From positions 57,415,429 to 57,479,428 of the forward strand of contig CM049312.1 in NCBI GenBank assembly GCA_026874595.1: DNA of 64,000 bases, given 5' to 3'. The position numbers and the translations under genes were made by a program. The DNA is from Sipunculus nudus (Eukaryota; Annelida; Sipuncula; Golfingiida; Sipunculidae). This document shows, one piece after another, positions 48,626-61,265 of the stretch (position 1 is its first letter; each line of letters begins with the position of its first letter). The notes under the pieces were generated by a model. The model worked only from the letters and a program-made list of their open reading frames with translations. It was not told the DNA's origin and searched no databases.

Positions 48626-49043
48626 TTTTAAAATGTCCTAGTCTGAATTTGCAGGTCTGAAATGTCCATTTTGCTGAAATCATAATTACTAAGGTAGATA
48701 TGCAGGACTTAAAAGAATCAATATTAAATTTTGAAAAAAAACCTCCTTTCATACTCCCAAAATTTGCACAGGTTTGCATTAGGCCTGTAGGCCTTGTTTA
48801 ATGGTCGAAACCGTCAAATGACTGCAATTATGTCAGTTTCTCAGCTGTGGTTTCAACCAGTGTCCTGAAACCCAGTGTGATTATTGATAATGATTGGTTT
48901 CTTCAGTTCCTGAAGAATGGTTGCGCCATCTGTATTTTTCTAGTTTTGATCCTTTTTTTTTATTTTGAGCTTGCCACTTGTATTGATACTACCAGATTTG
49001 CAACTGTGGTTTTATCTGTGTGTTAAAACCTTGTGTTGTTTAT

Positions 49044-49480
49044 TAGAGCCCCGCTTGAATAAGCGGATGCCCTATATTAATCACCCTGTCCGTCCGTCTG
49101 TTCGTCTTTATGTATGTCCATGAAATTTGTTTCCTGATGATAAAACCAGTTTGTATTGACATATGGATTTCAAACTTGACTTATATATAACGCAAAAAAA
49201 ATCTATTGATTTTTGGGTCATGAGGTCAAAGGTCAAGGTCACAGGACGGTAAGGACCACCATATTTAGAAGATTGTGGATACATTTTAAGCCAAACTGTT
49301 CATCCCAAACATTCCATCTTGCACAAGTAGCTGTCCTGGCAATAGGAGAAGAGCCTGATTGCTGTTTGGGTCAGAAGGTCAAAGGTCAAGGTCACAGGGG
49401 TCATCTATTGACAAATTAGTTTATGGATGACAACTCCAGTTTTTGTAGACAGGTTGGCTTCAAACTGATCACAGAACCCT
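49044..49480 (+). repeat. dispersed repeat with CCGCTT/AAGCGG hairpin start
   Basis: Starts GAGCCCCGCTTGAATAAGCGG, where CCGCTT pairs with AAGCGG, then GTCCGTCCGTCTG and two AAAGGTCAAGGTCACAG blocks about 155 bases apart. Boundaries are approximate. Confidence 0.45.
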
Positions 49481-50316
49481 TAGTTTGAAGATAGAAAAAA
49501 AAACTCATAAACCTGAGCGTCGAGACGAATGGGTCCCTAGTTATTCATTTGGCACTTCAGTATTGCTCACAGCTTTCGGATACAGTATCCGAAACCAAAT
49601 ATGTGCAGCGCCAGCGGATGCGTATCACCTCTTTGAAGGAGGGTATGTTTTCACCTGTTTGTTGGCTAGTTTAATTATTGCTTATCAGGAATACACAGAA
49701 AAGAACTACTGAATCAGTTTTCATGTAACTCTATGAAGGAGTGTGTCGTGGCCCGGGGAGGTGCAATTAAATTTTGTCGAGAAACCGGATAAAGGTTAGC
49801 GTATCTAAGAGCATGTTTTGCCTTCACAGCTCCTGAATTACAATTGCAGACTAACAGCTGCTGCCATCTGTCAACTAATTTTGACACTAAATCAGCAATC
49901 TTGCTTTGGTTGAGGGAAGCGGTCTGCTGAGAACACTCTTGGTGTCGGTCCATAAAATTAGATTATTTGTCTATATGTTACTGGGTAAAACATAATTCAA
50001 GTTATAATATTCCATAAAAGTGCGGTCAGGGTTTTGAATTAGCAGACGGACAATTCTGACGATACGGTAGCATCACTGTTTGAAACCCCTGTATTTAAAT
50101 TCAACCAAAAAGTGGATTATATTCATAAAAGACCCCATAAAGTATACATGATTCTAAACCTGGTACTGTGATCTTTCTGATAGTATACATATCTTTTTAA
50201 CTTTTCATTCATTTCACATGATTTTGTTACATTTAAAACAAATGAAATTTTCAGCCCCTATTAACATTCATCTGCTTTTAATGAATTAATAATAAACTAC
50301 ATGACAATATATAAAA

Positions 50317-51165
50317 AGTGTCACGTGGTCCTGACGAGCTCAAATTTTGTTATGGATATAAGTAAAAATCAGATTTTGTAACACTAGGCAGCGTGAAATG
50401 TTAAGGGGAATGAATAAAGAAGTCAGTGGTTTTTTGTTAACAAAAAATTATAATTTATTCTTAAAACAACCCTAACATTAAATTTACACTAAATCAATAC
50501 GATTACACAGTATAACAACAGTACCACAGCAAATCAATACAATTTACAGTATTAGAAATAATGTGTACAGGACCTGGATACCACCACTGTCACAGCTCAA
50601 TAAGTCCTTTAAAGCATATAATCCAGATGAACAGTTCACATAAATCTTCTCAGAGAATAATAGTCAAATTCAATCACAAAATCAATCTCTCGTTATCAAA
50701 AGTTAAGTTCTGGCAATAGTCCCAAAGGCAAACTCAAGACTATATAAAATCCGTTACAAATTCGAAGAAGATCTATAACTGCTGCAATTAACGGAAAGGT
50801 CCACAACCGACTCACACTCTTCTGTGTCCGCTGGAATATTTCTCTCTCCTCTCTCGGCTCTAAACACAGCCCCCCCCCCTATTTATAACTTTTCACCTCA
50901 AGCCGAGAACTTTCCATTTCACGAACAATCCAAAGAAAGTAACAAGACACAAGAGCACATAGAGCGCTAAAAGCCCAGAAAATATGGATTAGGACGAACG
51001 TTGTGTCTTTACACATCAGCGTTCAACCAATGCGGATTACACCGAGCAAGCACCCGGCCAAGCGAGGTTGCTACAGCAACGAGCCACGCCCGCGCCACAA
51101 GAATCAAGTGTAAACAACACATGTAACACTCCTGCGCACAATAACAAAAACATCTGTAACAGAGT
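50317..51165 (-). mobile_element. LTR-like repeat, copy 1
   Basis: About 0.8 kb shared with 62827-63480: CACTAGGCAGCGTGAAATG, GAATGAATAAAGAAGTCAG, CCTGGATACCACCACT, TATTTATAACTTTTCACCT. On the minus strand there is a TTATAAATA promoter-like box and a downstream AATAAA, the order expected of an LTR. The sequence then runs into GAGCTCGTCAGGACCACGTG, possibly the leader. No gag or pol is present. Confidence 0.5.
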
Positions 51166-51442
51166 AAACCTGTCATAAATTAGTTAACTATCTTTTTTCA
51201 TTTTTTATCACGTTACATTCAGGGATCATTTGTCAATTTATGTTTTGGTTTCTTCTATGGGGTGCAAGTACTTTACTTTCCTTCTCCAGGGGCACTGCTA
51301 TCAACAAGGGCACCGCAAAGCGGAGCATCCCCTCGCATGGGAGCATAATGATATGGGGTGTATTACGCAAGTGTTGAAATGAGATGGGGAGGTGTGTGAA
51401 CTTGAGGTTTGATGTCAAACTCAATAAGTTGTACATGTATCG

Positions 51443-52390
51443 GTGTGTGAGGCATATGTGCGAAATGAAAGGTTTTGGTCAAACAGTTTGGCTTGAAATT
51501 GATCCACAAGCATTTTCAAGAAGTGGGTGCTGTGGCTTTGACCTTTGACCCCGTGACCTCAAAATCGACAGGTTTTTTCATCCATGGGTGGGTAAGCCAT
51601 ATGTGCAAGATGAAAGGTTTACGTCAAACAGTTTTCCTTAAAATGTGTCCACAAGCTTTTTCAATAAGTGGGTGCTGTGGCTGTGACCTTTGACCCCGTG
51701 ACCTCAAAATCAATAGGTTTCTTCATCAATAGGTGGATAAGTCATATGTGCTAGATGAAAGTTTTAGGTCAAACGGTTTGGCTTGAAATCAATCCACAAG
51801 CTTTTTCAAGAAGTGGGTGCTGTTGCCGTGACCTTTGACCCCGTGACCTCAAAATCAATAGGTTTCTTCATCAATAGGTGGATAAGTCATATGTGCGAGA
51901 TGAAAGTTTTAGGTCAAACGGTTTGGCTTGAAATCGATCAACAAGCTTTTCCAAGAAGTGGGTGCTGTGGCCATGACCTTTGACCCCGTGACCTAAAAAT
52001 CGACAGGTTTTTTCATCCATGGGTGGGTAAGCCATATCTGCAAGATGAAAGGTTTAGGTCAAATAGTTTGGCTTGAAATCGATCCACAAGCTTTTTCAAG
52101 AAGTGATTGCTGTGGCCATGACCTTTGACCCCATGACCTCAAAATCGAAAGGTTTCTTCATCCATGGGTGGGTAAGCCATATGTGCCAGATGAAAGGTTT
52201 AGGTCAAACGGTTTGGCTTGAAATCGATCCACAAGCTTTTTCAAGAAGTGGGTGCTGTGGCCGTGACCTTTGACCCCGTGATCTCAAAATCGATAGGTTT
52301 CTTCATCCATGGGTGGGTAAGCCGTATATGCGAGATGAAAGGTTTTGGGCAAACGGTTTGGCTTGAAATTGATCCACAAAGCAATTTCGG
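51443..52390 (+). repeat. 145-bp tandem array, about 6.5 copies
   Basis: The unit includes GTTTGGCTTGAAATCGATCC, GTGACCTTTGACCCCGTGAC and CATCCATGGGTGGGTAAGCC. Repeated open frames (LFQEVGAVAVTFDP) are shadows. The array ends in GACGGACAGACGG and a hairpin CGCAACTTCGTTGCG (52456-52470). Confidence 0.93.
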
Positions 52391-52499
52391 ACGGACAGAC
52401 GGCAGGACGGACAGACGGACGGACGCACGAACGGAGGCGTTACTATATCCCTTTCGCAACTTCGTTGCGAGGGGAGAATAAGGGGTTAAGTACTCTTAA

Positions 52500-53030
52500 T
52501 TAAGCACTCAGACATCATCTGTAGTCCATTTCATTTTGGATGTAATAAGAATCACCACAATATATATGAACTTATGAACCATTATGCGTAGGACCATTCC
52601 TTGTGGAAGCCACCCATTCGTATTTATTTGTTCTGCCACGCGCACGGTGAACTCGTGTTAATGAAGCATGACAGTGTTCACACATTAAACGCACACGTGA
52701 ACACGACTGATATTAAAGGAGATTCTGGTGGAGGTCTGTACGCCCTAACTACAGATTCTCACTTTAAAGATGTACTGGTGTTATTTTTTTGACCCTACAG
52801 ACAACGAAACTTAACAAATATATGTAACCCCCCCCCACACACCCACCCTAACCCCCCCCCCCCCCAACCAACCCGAAAACACATGACTTGGCGGAACTTT
52901 TGAAACCATGGTTATTTTGGAAATATATTTGTGAATGTATAAAAATCAACATCCCTGTAACCCATAAAAAATTGTCAAACGGTGGTCACATCACTGGAGT
53001 CAGTGCCCAGTGCTGACTAAACTGAAAAGC
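52500..53030 (+). repeat. segmental duplication unit A
   Basis: Matches 55963-56690 closely (GGAAGCCACCCATTCGTATT, CACGCGCACGGTGAACTCG). Contains one copy of the GGAGTCAGTGCCCAGTG motif. The 63-residue open frame it shares with the second copy is not recognisable. Confidence 0.85.
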
Positions 53031-53175
53031 CCTCGCATTGAAAGCGGAGTCAAGTGGTCTTTTGGTTAAAAACTTCCTTTTACTTTCTTTTGAGAGAGAA
53101 AATTCCTTTAAAGGCGTCATAATGGATATGGGGATCAATAGGGATTAAAGTGGACCTGCGTGACCGCGTATTGCA

Positions 53176-53590
53176 CGCAAATGTCTTTTGGGCAGGACAT
53201 GCGCTCTCGCCACGGTCTTAACAGGCCTGTGAAAATTCCTGAGGCACCTCCCCCTCTCCAGGGGCATTACTATCAATAAGGGGTTAAGTACTCTAATTTA
53301 GCACTCTGAAATCATTTGTAGTGATCATTACTAATTAATAAAACTAGCCAAGGCAGCAATAGGGCATCTGGACATAGGGTCAACAGAGTAAAAGTACAGG
53401 GGTTGCTTGCACTAGGTTAGTTATGTAACATAAGAATCTGACAAAATTATAGGGACCTACGCAGGTAGGTTTAACAGTTGGGACATAAGATAAGAATAAT
53501 ACAGTAAAAGGTGGCATAAAATAATCACATATAATAATAAAATATAACATACCCCGGTGCACTAATCATAATAACTTGACTAAGTTATGT
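53176..53590 (+). repeat. segmental duplication unit D, copy 1
   Basis: GTATTGCACGCAAATGTCTT, CCAAGGCAGCAATAGGGCA and CATACCCCGGTGCACTAATC recur at 53909-54314 in the same order. Confidence 0.9.
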
Positions 53591-53908
53591 TTGTTAGATA
53601 TTCCTTTTCACACAATGCTTATAACTTTAATGAAAACTGGAACTAGAAACTGCATTTTAAGGGATGCATGCCTCCGCCATGTGTTTGCATTCACTTATTC
53701 GGTCCATATTCCCAGTTTCGGGCATAAGTGACAGTACATTAATTTGTGAACATTCCTTGACGACGTTCCTTCATACCGGATCATGTTCCGGATCCACACC
53801 ATAATCTAATGCCCTGAAAATATCTTGAGATTCCGTTTATGATTGAGTGAGTTATTTTGTGAACAATCAGACAATCAAACACACACACAAATATACACAC
53901 GAACGGAG

Positions 53909-54314
53909 ACGACCGCGTATTGCACGCAAATGTCTTTTGGGCAGGACATGCACTCTCACCACGGTCTTAACAGCCCTGTGAAAATCCTCGAGGCGCCTCT
54001 CCTTCTCCAGGGGCACTACTATCAATAAGGGGTTAAGCACTCAGACATCATCTGTAGTGATAATTGCTAATTAATGAAACTGGCCAAGGCAGCAATAGGG
54101 CAGCTGGACATAGGGTCAACAGAGTAAATGTACAGGGGTTGCTTGCACTTAGGTTATGTTATGTAATCTCAGAATCTCACAAAATTATAGGGACCTACGC
54201 GTTTAACAGTTGGGACATAAGATAAATATAACACAGGAAGATGTGGCATAAAATAATCACATATAATCATATATTATAACATACCCCGGTGCACTAATCA
54301 AAATAACTTGACTA
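53909..54314 (+). repeat. segmental duplication unit D, copy 2
   Basis: Second copy of 53176-53590, about 730 bases downstream, with small indels. Confidence 0.9.
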
Positions 54315-55282
54315 AGAAGCGTAACAAGATATGACATACCATGTAGCATACAGACGAAGCGGTGATATGAATATTCATTATATATTCATAAATATTCAAA
54401 TATTCATACCTAAAAGGACTTTAAAAAAGGAGCATTTTTTTTTTCTTGGGGTTAGTCCATTTAATCCTTTCTAGCTGCTCCCGTGGAAAATCCTCGGCTC
54501 TAACTGATGCATATTTTAATAGCCGATAGAATCTAAACAACGCATATTTAAATCCTAAGGTTTTTACAGGAACTTTTGTAATGTTTTTCACTTATATGAT
54601 ATAAAGATTACTTCTGCTAGAATTCTCCAGGAACACCCTCCCCAAAAATATCAACATAGAAAGAAAAAATTATTCTATTCAAGAAATCACACAAAAAATA
54701 AATTTTGGAAAGAGACGTGAGGCATTTACAGGGTGTACGATTATTTAAGTGAGAATTTTTTTTTCGATAAACAACATAGGTCCGACAGCTTCATTGCTTA
54801 GGAAGTATAGTAGATATAACGATTGTATAAAGAAGCATTCTACCGTGAAATTATATGAAAGATGCTTTGTATTAGTTGAAGCTCAGGCGACATCGTGAAA
54901 CTCGATGTTTATTCAGTGTAGTTAGTTGAGGGTATAATCTAAGGCATGATAACAGACACGTGTTATTTGTATACACATGCATATGTCGGTGAAGTCTCTT
55001 GTACGCGAAACGTATAGCTGCCAATGTGAAGAAAATAGGCCCAGAAAAATATATTTCAACCGTATTAAATTTTTGGTTTAAGTACTGTAAATTGTCATGG
55101 AATAAGCAGGTCTGATGCAAATTGACAACTCTCCCAGATAAAAAGAAAGCAGGTTGACATATTTCGATGAAAGCATTTAGCAAAGAAACCACTTCAGCCA
55201 TGGTTCGTTGCATTGTCTTTCAGCAAATTAACGCAAAATGTAATATACAGATTTTGAGGGGCAAAGTAAAACTGCATCCGTA

Positions 55283-55800
55283 ATCCATTACATTTCTGGA
55301 GGTAATCGGAATCACCATAATATATTTTCTTCTTAAGTGCCATAATCACAATTCCACAAAGAAATAATTAAAATTAAGGGGCTATTCCTTTGTCCCCGAG
55401 TAGAAGCCGCTCATTCGTATGCAGTTGTGCTGCCACTCCCCTGTTGAACCCGTGTTTCTGAACCATGACAATGTTTTACATGAAACGTGCATGTATGAAC
55501 GAACGACTGATTAGTAGATTCTGGCGAGGGGTTTAAAGTCCCCAAGAGACTGAGGACCCTTAGAAGTGTGTGCAATCCCCCCCCCCCCCCCCCCCCAGAG
55601 CTTCCTTTTGAAAAAACTTTTTCACACAACCCATAAATCGGCCGAACTATTATAACCATGGTTATCATGGAAAGATACTTCTGAATGTATAAAAATCAAC
55701 ATACCTGTAAACCTATAAACTTTGATCGTGTAAAGGGTCTAAGCTCTGTGTGTTCACTCAACGGAAAAGTGCTCCCTATTAAAGATTCATATGAATATGT
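55283..55800 (+). repeat. segmental duplication unit A, diverged copy
   Basis: Same order of blocks as 52520-53030 but clearly more diverged (GCCGCTCATTCGTATGCAGT against GCCACCCATTCGTATTTATT). Carries a poly-C run at the same relative place. Confidence 0.7.
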
Positions 55801-55962
55801 GTGATGCGCTTGAATTTAAAATCATTACTTCCTTTTGTCAGAGTAAAATTGCTTAACAGGCGATAAAATGGGGTTCAGTGAGGATAACAGGTCGCCTCCT
55901 TAAAAGCATGTCAGGCAAAAACATGCTGAACATTTGTAGAGTGTTAGGGTGAAGACATATCA

Positions 55963-56690
55963 ATAGTCCATTTCATTTTGGAGGTAATAAGAATCACCAC
56001 AATAAATATTAACTAATGAACCATTATGCGTAGGACCATTCCTTGTGGAAGCCACCCATTCGTATTTATTTGTTCTGCCACGCGCACGGTGAACTCGTGT
56101 TAATGAAGCATGACAGTGTTCATACATTAAACGCACACGTGAACACGACTGATATTAAAGGAGATTCTGGTGGAGGTCTGTACGCCCTGACTACAGATTC
56201 TCACTTTAAAGATGTACTGGTGATATTTTTTTGTCCTTACAGACAACGGAACTTAACAAATATATGTAACCACCACCACCCCCCCCCCCCCACCCTAAAC
56301 CCCACCCAACCCAAATGATAACAAATTTGTGGGGCTTAAAATTCATAAAACACATGACTTGGCGGAACTTGTGAAACCATGGTTATTTTGGCAAGATATT
56401 TTTGAATGTATAAAAATTAACATACCTGTAACCCATAAAAAAAATTGTCAAACGGTTGTCACATCACTGGAGTCAGTGCCCAGTGTTTACCAAACACTGC
56501 AGTCAGTGCCCAGTGTTGACCAAACACTGGAGTCAGTGCCCAGTGTTGACCAAACACTGGAGTCAGTGCCCAGTGTTGACCAAACACTGAGTCAGTGCCC
56601 AGTGTTTACCAAATACTGGAGTCAGTGCCCAGTGTTGACCAAACACTGGAGTCAGTGCCCAGTGTTGAGCTAAAATGGAACGATGGAAAT
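55963..56690 (+). repeat. segmental duplication unit A, copy 2, with minisatellite
   Basis: Close match of unit A, except that the GGAGTCAGTGCCCAGTG motif is present seven times instead of once. Confidence 0.85.
56464..56672 (+). repeat. 30-bp minisatellite, seven copies
   Basis: The unit contains GGAGTCAGTGCCCAGTGTTG and ACCAAACACT. One unit is 29 bases long. Confidence 0.95.
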
Positions 56691-57100
56691 GAAGTTCAGT
56701 GGGGATTAAAGGTCGCCTCCTGAAAAGCATGTCAGGCAAAAAATGTTTTGACCCCCCGGACCAACCCGCCCCCCCCCCCAAGATCCGCTTCTGCTGATTT
56801 GCATCAATATAAATTTTAAACTACCCCGGATAGCGACATTGCAGCCTAAATTTTCAATAAGTTAAAAACAATGCGAGGGGGACCTCCCTTACCCATGCAC
56901 GCACCCTTGCACCCCCCTCCCCCCTCCCCTCCCCCCACCACACACACTTTTTTTCTCAAATTCTGTAACCGCCCCTGTATATATAAAAATATTGTTTACT
57001 AGAAAGGGCGTCTGTCATGTTGGTTGAACAAGTAAACAGGAAATTTAAGCAATCAGACACACAGGATTGAAGTCAATTAGCACATTAATTATCTCATTCA

Positions 57101-57322
57101 TCATTCATTATGAGGATCAAATTTGTCTAGACGTATTTGTTCGGGGAATTTTACAGTGACGTAAACGATAAGGGGTTCTGTGGTGCACTTGTCCTGTACC
57201 ATGACTGAGACGGGCCCCGGCTCAGACATGCACGCTACGTAACGAAAAGTATCTGCAGCGCGACCCCAAACCAGGGTCGCGCATAATGAAAGGAAAAAAA
57301 AAAAACGAAAATTCTGAACCAT
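57101..57322 (-). CDS. possible small secreted protein or exon (72 residues), unproven
   Basis: An open frame starts with a hydrophobic signal-peptide-like stretch (FRFFFFLSLCATLVWG), then a polar part with two Cys (VACMSEPGPV, QDKCTTEPL). No family is recognised and no promoter or splice site confirms it. The phenylalanines come from a poly-A run on the plus strand, so chance is a serious alternative. Confidence 0.15.
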   Translation of the reverse strand: MVQNFRFFFFLSLCATLVWGRAADTFRYVACMSEPGPVSVMVQDKCTTEPLIVYVTVKFPEQIRLDKFDPHNE

Positions 57323-57735
57323 TCAGACTGGATAACTTACTGCGAAGGAAAGACCAAATGGTATATGACATTTTGACGGATGAATCATCTTCATATAACG
57401 CAGTATTTATGATAATTAGCTAGAATACAAGACATGTCTTGCATATTATCGTGTCACTTATTGTGCGGGTCCTCCGTTTATGCGTACAATCATCGAGGAT
57501 TTAAGGGAGTTTCGAAGTACACACTCAAGTAATGTGTTTTATGTTATTTATTAAAGCCATATTTGATCTTTTTGATTATTTTGTGCACCAGATAAGACTT
57601 GTTCCCGGTCATTCCGCTCTTAGTTTGAGCGGAGATATTGATAAGGTTAAAAGTATAATTAACCACATGTTCACATTCATTTATACCAGTGCTGGTGGGC
57701 TCGCATCTTAATGAGTCGTATATTCACGGGATACT

Positions 57736-57815
57736 GGGGATCCCTGTTAGCTCAGTGGTAGAGCAGACGACCGGCAATCGGAGGGTTATGGGTTCGATTT
57801 CCATACGAGGTGACC
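57736..57815 (+). repeat. tRNA-derived SINE head or tRNA pseudogene
   Basis: TAGCTCAGTGGTAGAGC is a near-perfect A box with D-arm pairing, and GGTTCGATTTCC is a B-box-like T arm at tRNA distance. The acceptor stem and the outer anticodon stem pairs do not form, so it is not a functional tRNA. Confidence 0.65.
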
Positions 57816-57829
57816 CGACATTTTCTGTG

Positions 57830-60800
57830 TATTCCTGTTCTATAACACGTATATTCACGGCTACATTCTTGCCAAAGAATAATCTCATCAAACACATGTG
57901 AAAAAAAGACACCACACTATTCCTCTGCCTCTGTGTTTTAGACAACAAATTTTAATAATTTTAATCATTTCTTATGGAATAAGAAAGTAAAGAGGAAAAT
58001 AACCAATATATCGTTGATCGTGTTTGTTTGATAACTTGTAAACAGGAGCGATCCCACCGATGCTTCATACTAACTGAATGAAGTGCCGTCCATGGGAAAT
58101 ACCACAAATCAGCCCGAGTCCTTTCCAGGCTCATCTCAGGTTCAGAGCGTAACATAGGTTCATGCTTCTTAGGTTTAAGCTTAAAAAGTTACGCTGGTGT
58201 AGCCATTTAAGATTATCCCGTTTCTGATTACCCCCTGGTAATTTGTATATATCATTAAAACTATATATAAGTTTTATAAGTTTTTTTAATCTATATTCAT
58301 CCTACCTGCTACGATTTCAGCTTACCCTGCAAAACCGTTGTTTATTAATTTCTTCGGTTATGTCTACTGATTTATCAACATAAGTTTAATTTTATATCTT
58401 ATGTTTATATGTCATGTGTCATGCGCTTTGGGGAAGTGCACGAGGCAGTGTCAAAATGATGAACAATATACATTTTGCCACTTTTTTTCAAATTTTAAGT
58501 CTAGTTTTAAATCTTTTATCTTTTAGCCCGGAGGGTGTAGCTGAACAGAGTGTGGGTAACCGAATATCGGGGTCAGGTTATCCCCAGGGTATTATCATTA
58601 TGATACCGATTTCAGTTTACGGGTTGGGGGAGGGGTACCTAAAATGTTGGGGGGGGGGGGCTCGTTAATGTCACTACATTAATAATAAGAAACTATGTCA
58701 GCGAAGTTTTTTTAATGCACCAATAAAGCGTAGATATTGGAACCTTCGTTCATAACATCCCAGATGCTTCGCTACAACTAAAGTATTCATGACTTTTATG
58801 GTAGTTGCCTAGAAACTTTTCTGTTTGTTCTTTCTTAACATACATCGCTTGCCATTAACCCGACCTCCGTCAATGACGAGGATTATAATATGATGTGACA
58901 TTTCTCAATGAGCCATTACACAGCCCAGTCAGCTCTTGGTCGGTGTTATTTAATACGTGAACGCCTTAGAAAGTATCAATGCATTAGCCTACATTAGCTG
59001 TAATAGAGACCAAAATGGCGTGTAATACCAACCGCAGTGTGGGCGTTATCAAAAACAAGTGTGGGGTCCTTTATAATTCGAAATCAATAAAAAAGGGTGT
59101 TCTATAACCATTTAGCAACTTCTTATATTGTACTGCGATTTTTATTGTTATTAAATAGATTGCTTTTGCTGTTAAAAGCTACATTTAAATTCAATTTGAA
59201 CATCAAAGGAATTATCAGTATTATATCATTTGCAGATAACTAATAATTTTTTATTTTTATTTATATGAGTGCTTTTACTTTAAAATATACATTAAATTTA
59301 AATTTTAATTTGAGTTAAGGATTTAAACTCATAAAAGAGGAGTATCGTTACTTGCAGAAATTTAACTAATCACTAATAAATTCTACCTTCACTCTATCAT
59401 TTCCAAGCTAAGTTTAGTAAGTTTGCCTAGTCTGTTATTACCATTATTTCCTTGGTTTGATTATTACTCCGTTCATTTCTTTTGTTTTGAAAGCTGCTCT
59501 TGAAGGTAGTACAGTGTTTTATCACTCCTAATGACAGAGATAGGCACAACTGCCCCACGAGAGCTTTGAAATAAGGCGGCTGATAATTAAGATTCAGTGA
59601 GCTTATTGACACATGCCATAACCTATTTTCTGTATATGAGATGTATGATTAAAGATTATTGAGGATAACATGAATAAAATGTACACTTTCTGTGTGATGA
59701 AAGAAATTGTCTTGCAATCGTCATGTTAAACTTTTGGCGTTTCCTTTACGTAAAAGTGAATGGCGGCAAAACGTACTTTGCAACTCACCTACCATCCAAT
59801 TAGGAAAAAGTGTCCCATGAATCATATTAAAGTTTGTACCTTACGTTAGTACACTTACTCTTATTTATACTATGTTTTATTATTTTTTTCTTAAACTATT
59901 CACAATATGATTTCGATGATTTAAAGAAATGAAAACTGTTTTATTTCACATGGTATTTTAACTGCGTTCAATGCTCCTCAGAGCCGATATATAATTGATT
60001 TGTTTTCCTGTAAATGTTTGTTTCTCATATTAAAAATAATAGTTTGGGTCTAATGTAGTGTATTAATTATTACAAATACCATCTCAAGGACAGCCGATGA
60101 CATAACATTTATTTCTGTGCTTATGTTTATTGTGTCGAATGTCCTCATAAATGTCTGCTTGTTTCTTTTATTAAATATAAAAGTTTTGATTTTACATGGT
60201 AAGTTCATCATTGGAAAGACTATTTTCAGGGCAGGCTAAGAAATGACTGGTTTGTTCCTCAGTTATTTTTTTCCTTTGTTCAGTTGTTCGGGATCTTTTC
60301 CAGGGTTGTAATTTTGAGATTAGGTTGGAGATAACATGCAACATCCGTCCCGTGCACTATTAATAAGAGACCGCCTATTTTAAATCCACATTACAAATAC
60401 TCCGTTTCCTACCATGCAGTTTTACAGGATAAAAACCGCTTCAGTGGTAAGGTGTTTTGTAAACACTTGATGGGCTGAAATTACCCCGGCTCTTTTCAGG
60501 TCCAACGAACTGGCACGCGATCTGCGCCCGCTAATTAGTATATTTGTAAAAGCTTCCGTTTTATTTTGTAGCACCGTGGACCAATATGCACTGACTGGAA
60601 CTCTTTGAGGCATAGTATTTTCCGATGGCAAAATACTGCATCTTTTCAGGGCGAAGAGGTGACTGCCATTGTCCGAAACCAGAGCTGTGGATATTGTTAT
60701 TGGCACTTTTCACACCTACAGGCCTAATGCGCACCTGTGTAATTGCATATACATCAGGTATTTTATTTCCATAATAACATGCTTGACCATTTTTTAAAAG

Positions 60801-60880
60801 TACTTGATTAAGAACGAGTGTGACATGTATATGAACAATTCAAATACTAAATATTTTACCAATTACACAAACATCACTCC
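57830..60880. other. intergenic stretch without recognised genes
   Basis: AT-rich with a G run at 58649-58660. Short open frames show no family motif. Confidence 0.55.
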
Positions 60881-60894
60881 TGAAACACGGCCAT

Positions 60895-61265
60895 GGATGT
60901 ACACAACAAAAAAATGATTGTAGGTGGCACCACCAGACTTGTGTACGAGAAAGCCTTCGAATATGTATACATGAAACATTTCAGGCAGATACTTCAAACC
61001 ACTCTTAAGCTATGTGCACAGACGTATGAAACCCAAAACAATTTTAGGTGGCACCACAAGTCTTTTATATGACAAAGCTATCCGAGATGTATAAATATGC
61101 CCAATTTCAGGATGATATATCAAATCCCTCCTGAGAAAGAAGCAGGGACATAGGCTATGCAAAAAACATTGTAGGTGGCGTCACCAGTCTTGTGCACGAG
61201 AAAGCCATCAAAGATGCACGAACAAGTCAAAATTTTAGGCGAATACATTAAACTTCTCTTAAATC
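60895..61265 (-). repeat. three short units of the GTGGCGCCACC family, reverse orientation
   Basis: GTAGGTGGCACCACCAG, TTAGGTGGCACCACAAG and GTAGGTGGCGTCACCAG recur about every 120-130 bases with GAGAAAGCC or GACAAAGCT following. This is the reverse complement of the array units at 25 and 47 kb. Confidence 0.65.

Noticed and set aside
51475-52481. Repeated 66-residue frames as peptide genes
   Set aside because: They are copies of the 145-bp unit, with starts and stops set by the repeat.
52601-52792. 63-residue frame duplicated at 56043 as a conserved gene
   Set aside because: Conservation is explained by the recent segmental duplication; the older third copy does not keep the frame.
54872-55213. 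113-residue minus-strand open frame
   Set aside because: No recognisable motif and no splice context; it sits among repeats.
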